DNA of 38,962 nt from JAEZHK01 sp040768845 (GTDB lineage Bacteria; Bacillota; Clostridia; Christensenellales; Aristaeellaceae): contig JAXGME010000013.1 of NCBI GenBank assembly GCA_040768845.1, forward strand, positions 1-38,962, in the 5' to 3' direction. The notes below the pieces were generated by a model that was given only the letters and a program-made list of their open reading frames with translations, was not told the DNA's origin and did not search any database. The position numbers and the translations under genes are program-made. Shown here piece after piece: positions 37,866 to 38,962 of the stretch; within the stretch, counting starts at the first letter, position 1; the number at the start of each line of letters is the position of its first letter.

Positions 37866-38849
37866 GTGGGAACCAGCAATTATGCGGTGTTTGTGGATCT
37901 GGAAAATGCCGGGGCCAAGGAATCGATGCTGATGAGCATCATTGAAAAGGTCAAGATCCGGGGCGACATCCTGCTGGGCAAGGTGTACGGCTATACCGAC
38001 CGGTACACCGAGCTCAAGGAATGTCTGCTTTCCAATACGTTTTACGTGGTTCCGTCCATACGCTACGGCAAAAACCAGAAGAACAACCTGGACATCCAGC
38101 TGGTCATCGACGCGCTGGAGGTGGCCTACGTCAACCCGCTGATCGACAGCTTCTGCATCGTCTCCGGCGACAGCGACTACACGCCGCTGGTGGGCAAGCT
38201 CAAGTCCATGGGCAAGAAGGTGCTGGGCATCTCCCGCAGCGAGGTGGCGTCGGGCATCTTCATCAAGGCCTGCAGCGAGTTCATTTTTCTGGAATCGGTG
38301 GCCGTCATCACCAAGCCCGCGGTAAAGCCCTCCGCGCGGGACAAGGAGGAGGGCTCGCCGGATCTCAACGAGCTCATCGTCCAGATCGAAACCGTGCTGG
38401 CCGACCAGGACGAGGACATGATGTACGCCAGCGAGCTCAAGGATACGCTGACGCGCCTCAGGCCCGACTTTGACGAGCGCGCCTACGGCTGCGCCACCTT
38501 CGGCAAGCTGATGGCGCTGGTGGGCGCCCACAGTGCCCGCGTCAAGGTGTGGACGGAGGAATCCTCCCTGAAAATCGGCCTCAACGGCAGCGACGCGCCC
38601 ACGCCCCAGCTCAACAAGGAGAACTGGCTGCCGGCCTTCCGCGAGTACCTGCGCCAGTACAAGGCCGACGGCTTTGAGCGCATCAACCCGTCGATCCTCA
38701 AGGCCGCCATCCAGGCGGATTACCCGGACTTTGAGGAGAAGGCCATCGGCTTCAAGCGCTTCAGTGACGTGATGAAGCGGCTGGAAAAGGAAAAGCTGCT
38801 GACGGTGGAGATGGACGGGGCCCACACGATGCTGCTCAAGATCAACTGA
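37866..38849 (+). CDS. NYN-domain (PIN-like) ribonuclease with C-terminal LOTUS/OST-HTH domains
   Basis: A 327-residue cytoplasmic protein. Residues 5-147 are a NYN/LabA-type PIN-like nuclease: the acidic metal site is D11 in VFVDLENAG, D76 in NNLDIQLVIDA, and D102/D104 in SGDSDYTPLV, all present. Residues ~165-232 resemble an OST-HTH/LOTUS winged helix (LKDTLTRLRPDFDERAYG then FGKLMALV). A second similar unit fills 253-327 (LKAAIQADYPDFEEKAIG then FSDVMKRLEKEKLL). LOTUS domains bind RNA or RNA helicases, so this is probably an RNA-targeted nuclease or binding protein (inference). The start is GTG at 37866 with GAGGGGA upstream. It is monocistronic with its own promoter and terminator. The biological target is unknown. 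Confidence 0.85.
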   Translation: MGTSNYAVFVDLENAGAKESMLMSIIEKVKIRGDILLGKVYGYTDRYTELKECLLSNTFYVVPSIRYGKNQKNNLDIQLVIDALEVAYVNPLIDSFCIVSGDSDYTPLVGKLKSMGKKVLGISRSEVASGIFIKACSEFIFLESVAVITKPAVKPSARDKEEGSPDLNELIVQIETVLADQDEDMMYASELKDTLTRLRPDFDERAYGCATFGKLMALVGAHSARVKVWTEESSLKIGLNGSDAPTPQLNKENWLPAFREYLRQYKADGFERINPSILKAAIQADYPDFEEKAIGFKRFSDVMKRLEKEKLLTVEMDGAHTMLLKIN

Positions 38850-38863
38850 CGGGCAATGAAATG

Positions 38864-38894
38864 GCGCCGGAAGCCAACGCTTCCGGCGCTTTTT
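38864..38894 (+). terminator. Terminator of the NYN-domain gene
   Basis: An 11-bp stem, GCGCCGGAAGC (38864-38874) with GCTTCCGGCGC (38879-38889), with a CAAC loop and TTTTT (38890-38894). Confidence 0.92.
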
Positions 38895-38905
38895 AACGCC
38901 CGGCG

Positions 38906-38962
38906 CTAGTCGTCCGCGAAGCCTAAGAACCGCGCTATGGCTGGATCTTTTCCTGTCCGATG
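38906..38962 (-). CDS. Possible C-terminus of a minus-strand gene cut by the window edge
   Basis: Reading leftward from the edge, 18 codons (HRTGKDPAIARFLGFADD) end in TAG at 38908-38906, just beyond the NYN terminator. The codons include ATA, TTA, ACA and GGA, which this GC-rich genome uses little, so coding status is doubtful. Confidence 0.25.
   Translation of the reverse strand, partial: HRTGKDPAIARFLGFADD

Overview
The window reads as chromosome from a GC-rich, spore-forming member of the Firmicutes, most likely a Clostridia-type anaerobe. The support is a YunB-type sporulation protein, a pyruvate,phosphate dikinase whose phosphohistidine falls at residue 455, strong GGAGG-type ribosome sites, and many near-consensus sigma-A promoters (TTGACA, 17-bp spacer, TATAAT). 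Extracytoplasmic proteins have T-P-x-P linkers, and coding sequence is roughly two thirds G+C by eye. The exact taxon cannot be read from the sequence. I saw no rRNA, tRNA, insertion sequence, prophage gene or CRISPR array.

Left edge (1-2900, minus strand): the start of a type I-C CRISPR-Cas operon, cas3 followed by a cas5c cut by the window edge. 2964-5460 (minus): metY (O-acetylhomoserine sulfhydrylase) with an N-acetylhexosamine 1-kinase gene one base downstream. Divergent from these is a cation diffusion facilitator (5521-6693). The two back-to-back promoters share one -35 element. Next comes an ABC-F ATPase of the antibiotic-resistance type. Its leader holds a terminator, an overlapping antiterminator and a tiny upstream ORF; I regard this ribosome-mediated attenuator as the best find in the window.

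8500-16900: two secreted GH3 (NagZ-like) paralogues flank an SCP2-like protein / class III aminotransferase / MscS channel operon, a fucose-isomerase-like sugar isomerase and a ZIP metal transporter. yunB converges on the second GH3 gene with a short 3' overlap. 17000-23700: a class A penicillin-binding protein, a Gfo/Idh/MocA oxidoreductase behind a LacI-type operator candidate, and ppdK. 23700-29300: a fucosyltransferase-like glycosyltransferase, a HAD hydrolase and four membrane-anchored proteins of unknown role. One of these has a 36-bp tandem repeat, and another joins a zinc ribbon to a peptidoglycan-binding domain.

29370-32110: a metNIQ methionine ABC transporter, whose MetQ lacks the usual lipobox cysteine. 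32168-37134: icd and acn (minus, 4-bp overlap) diverge from citrate synthase. Together these make the oxidative TCA branch from oxaloacetate to 2-oxoglutarate, probably for glutamate supply. 37300-38850: a small unknown protein and a NYN-nuclease/LOTUS-domain protein. Gene density is high and there is no gene-free stretch above 300 bases. Several promoters lie inside the 3' end or the terminator hairpin of the preceding gene.
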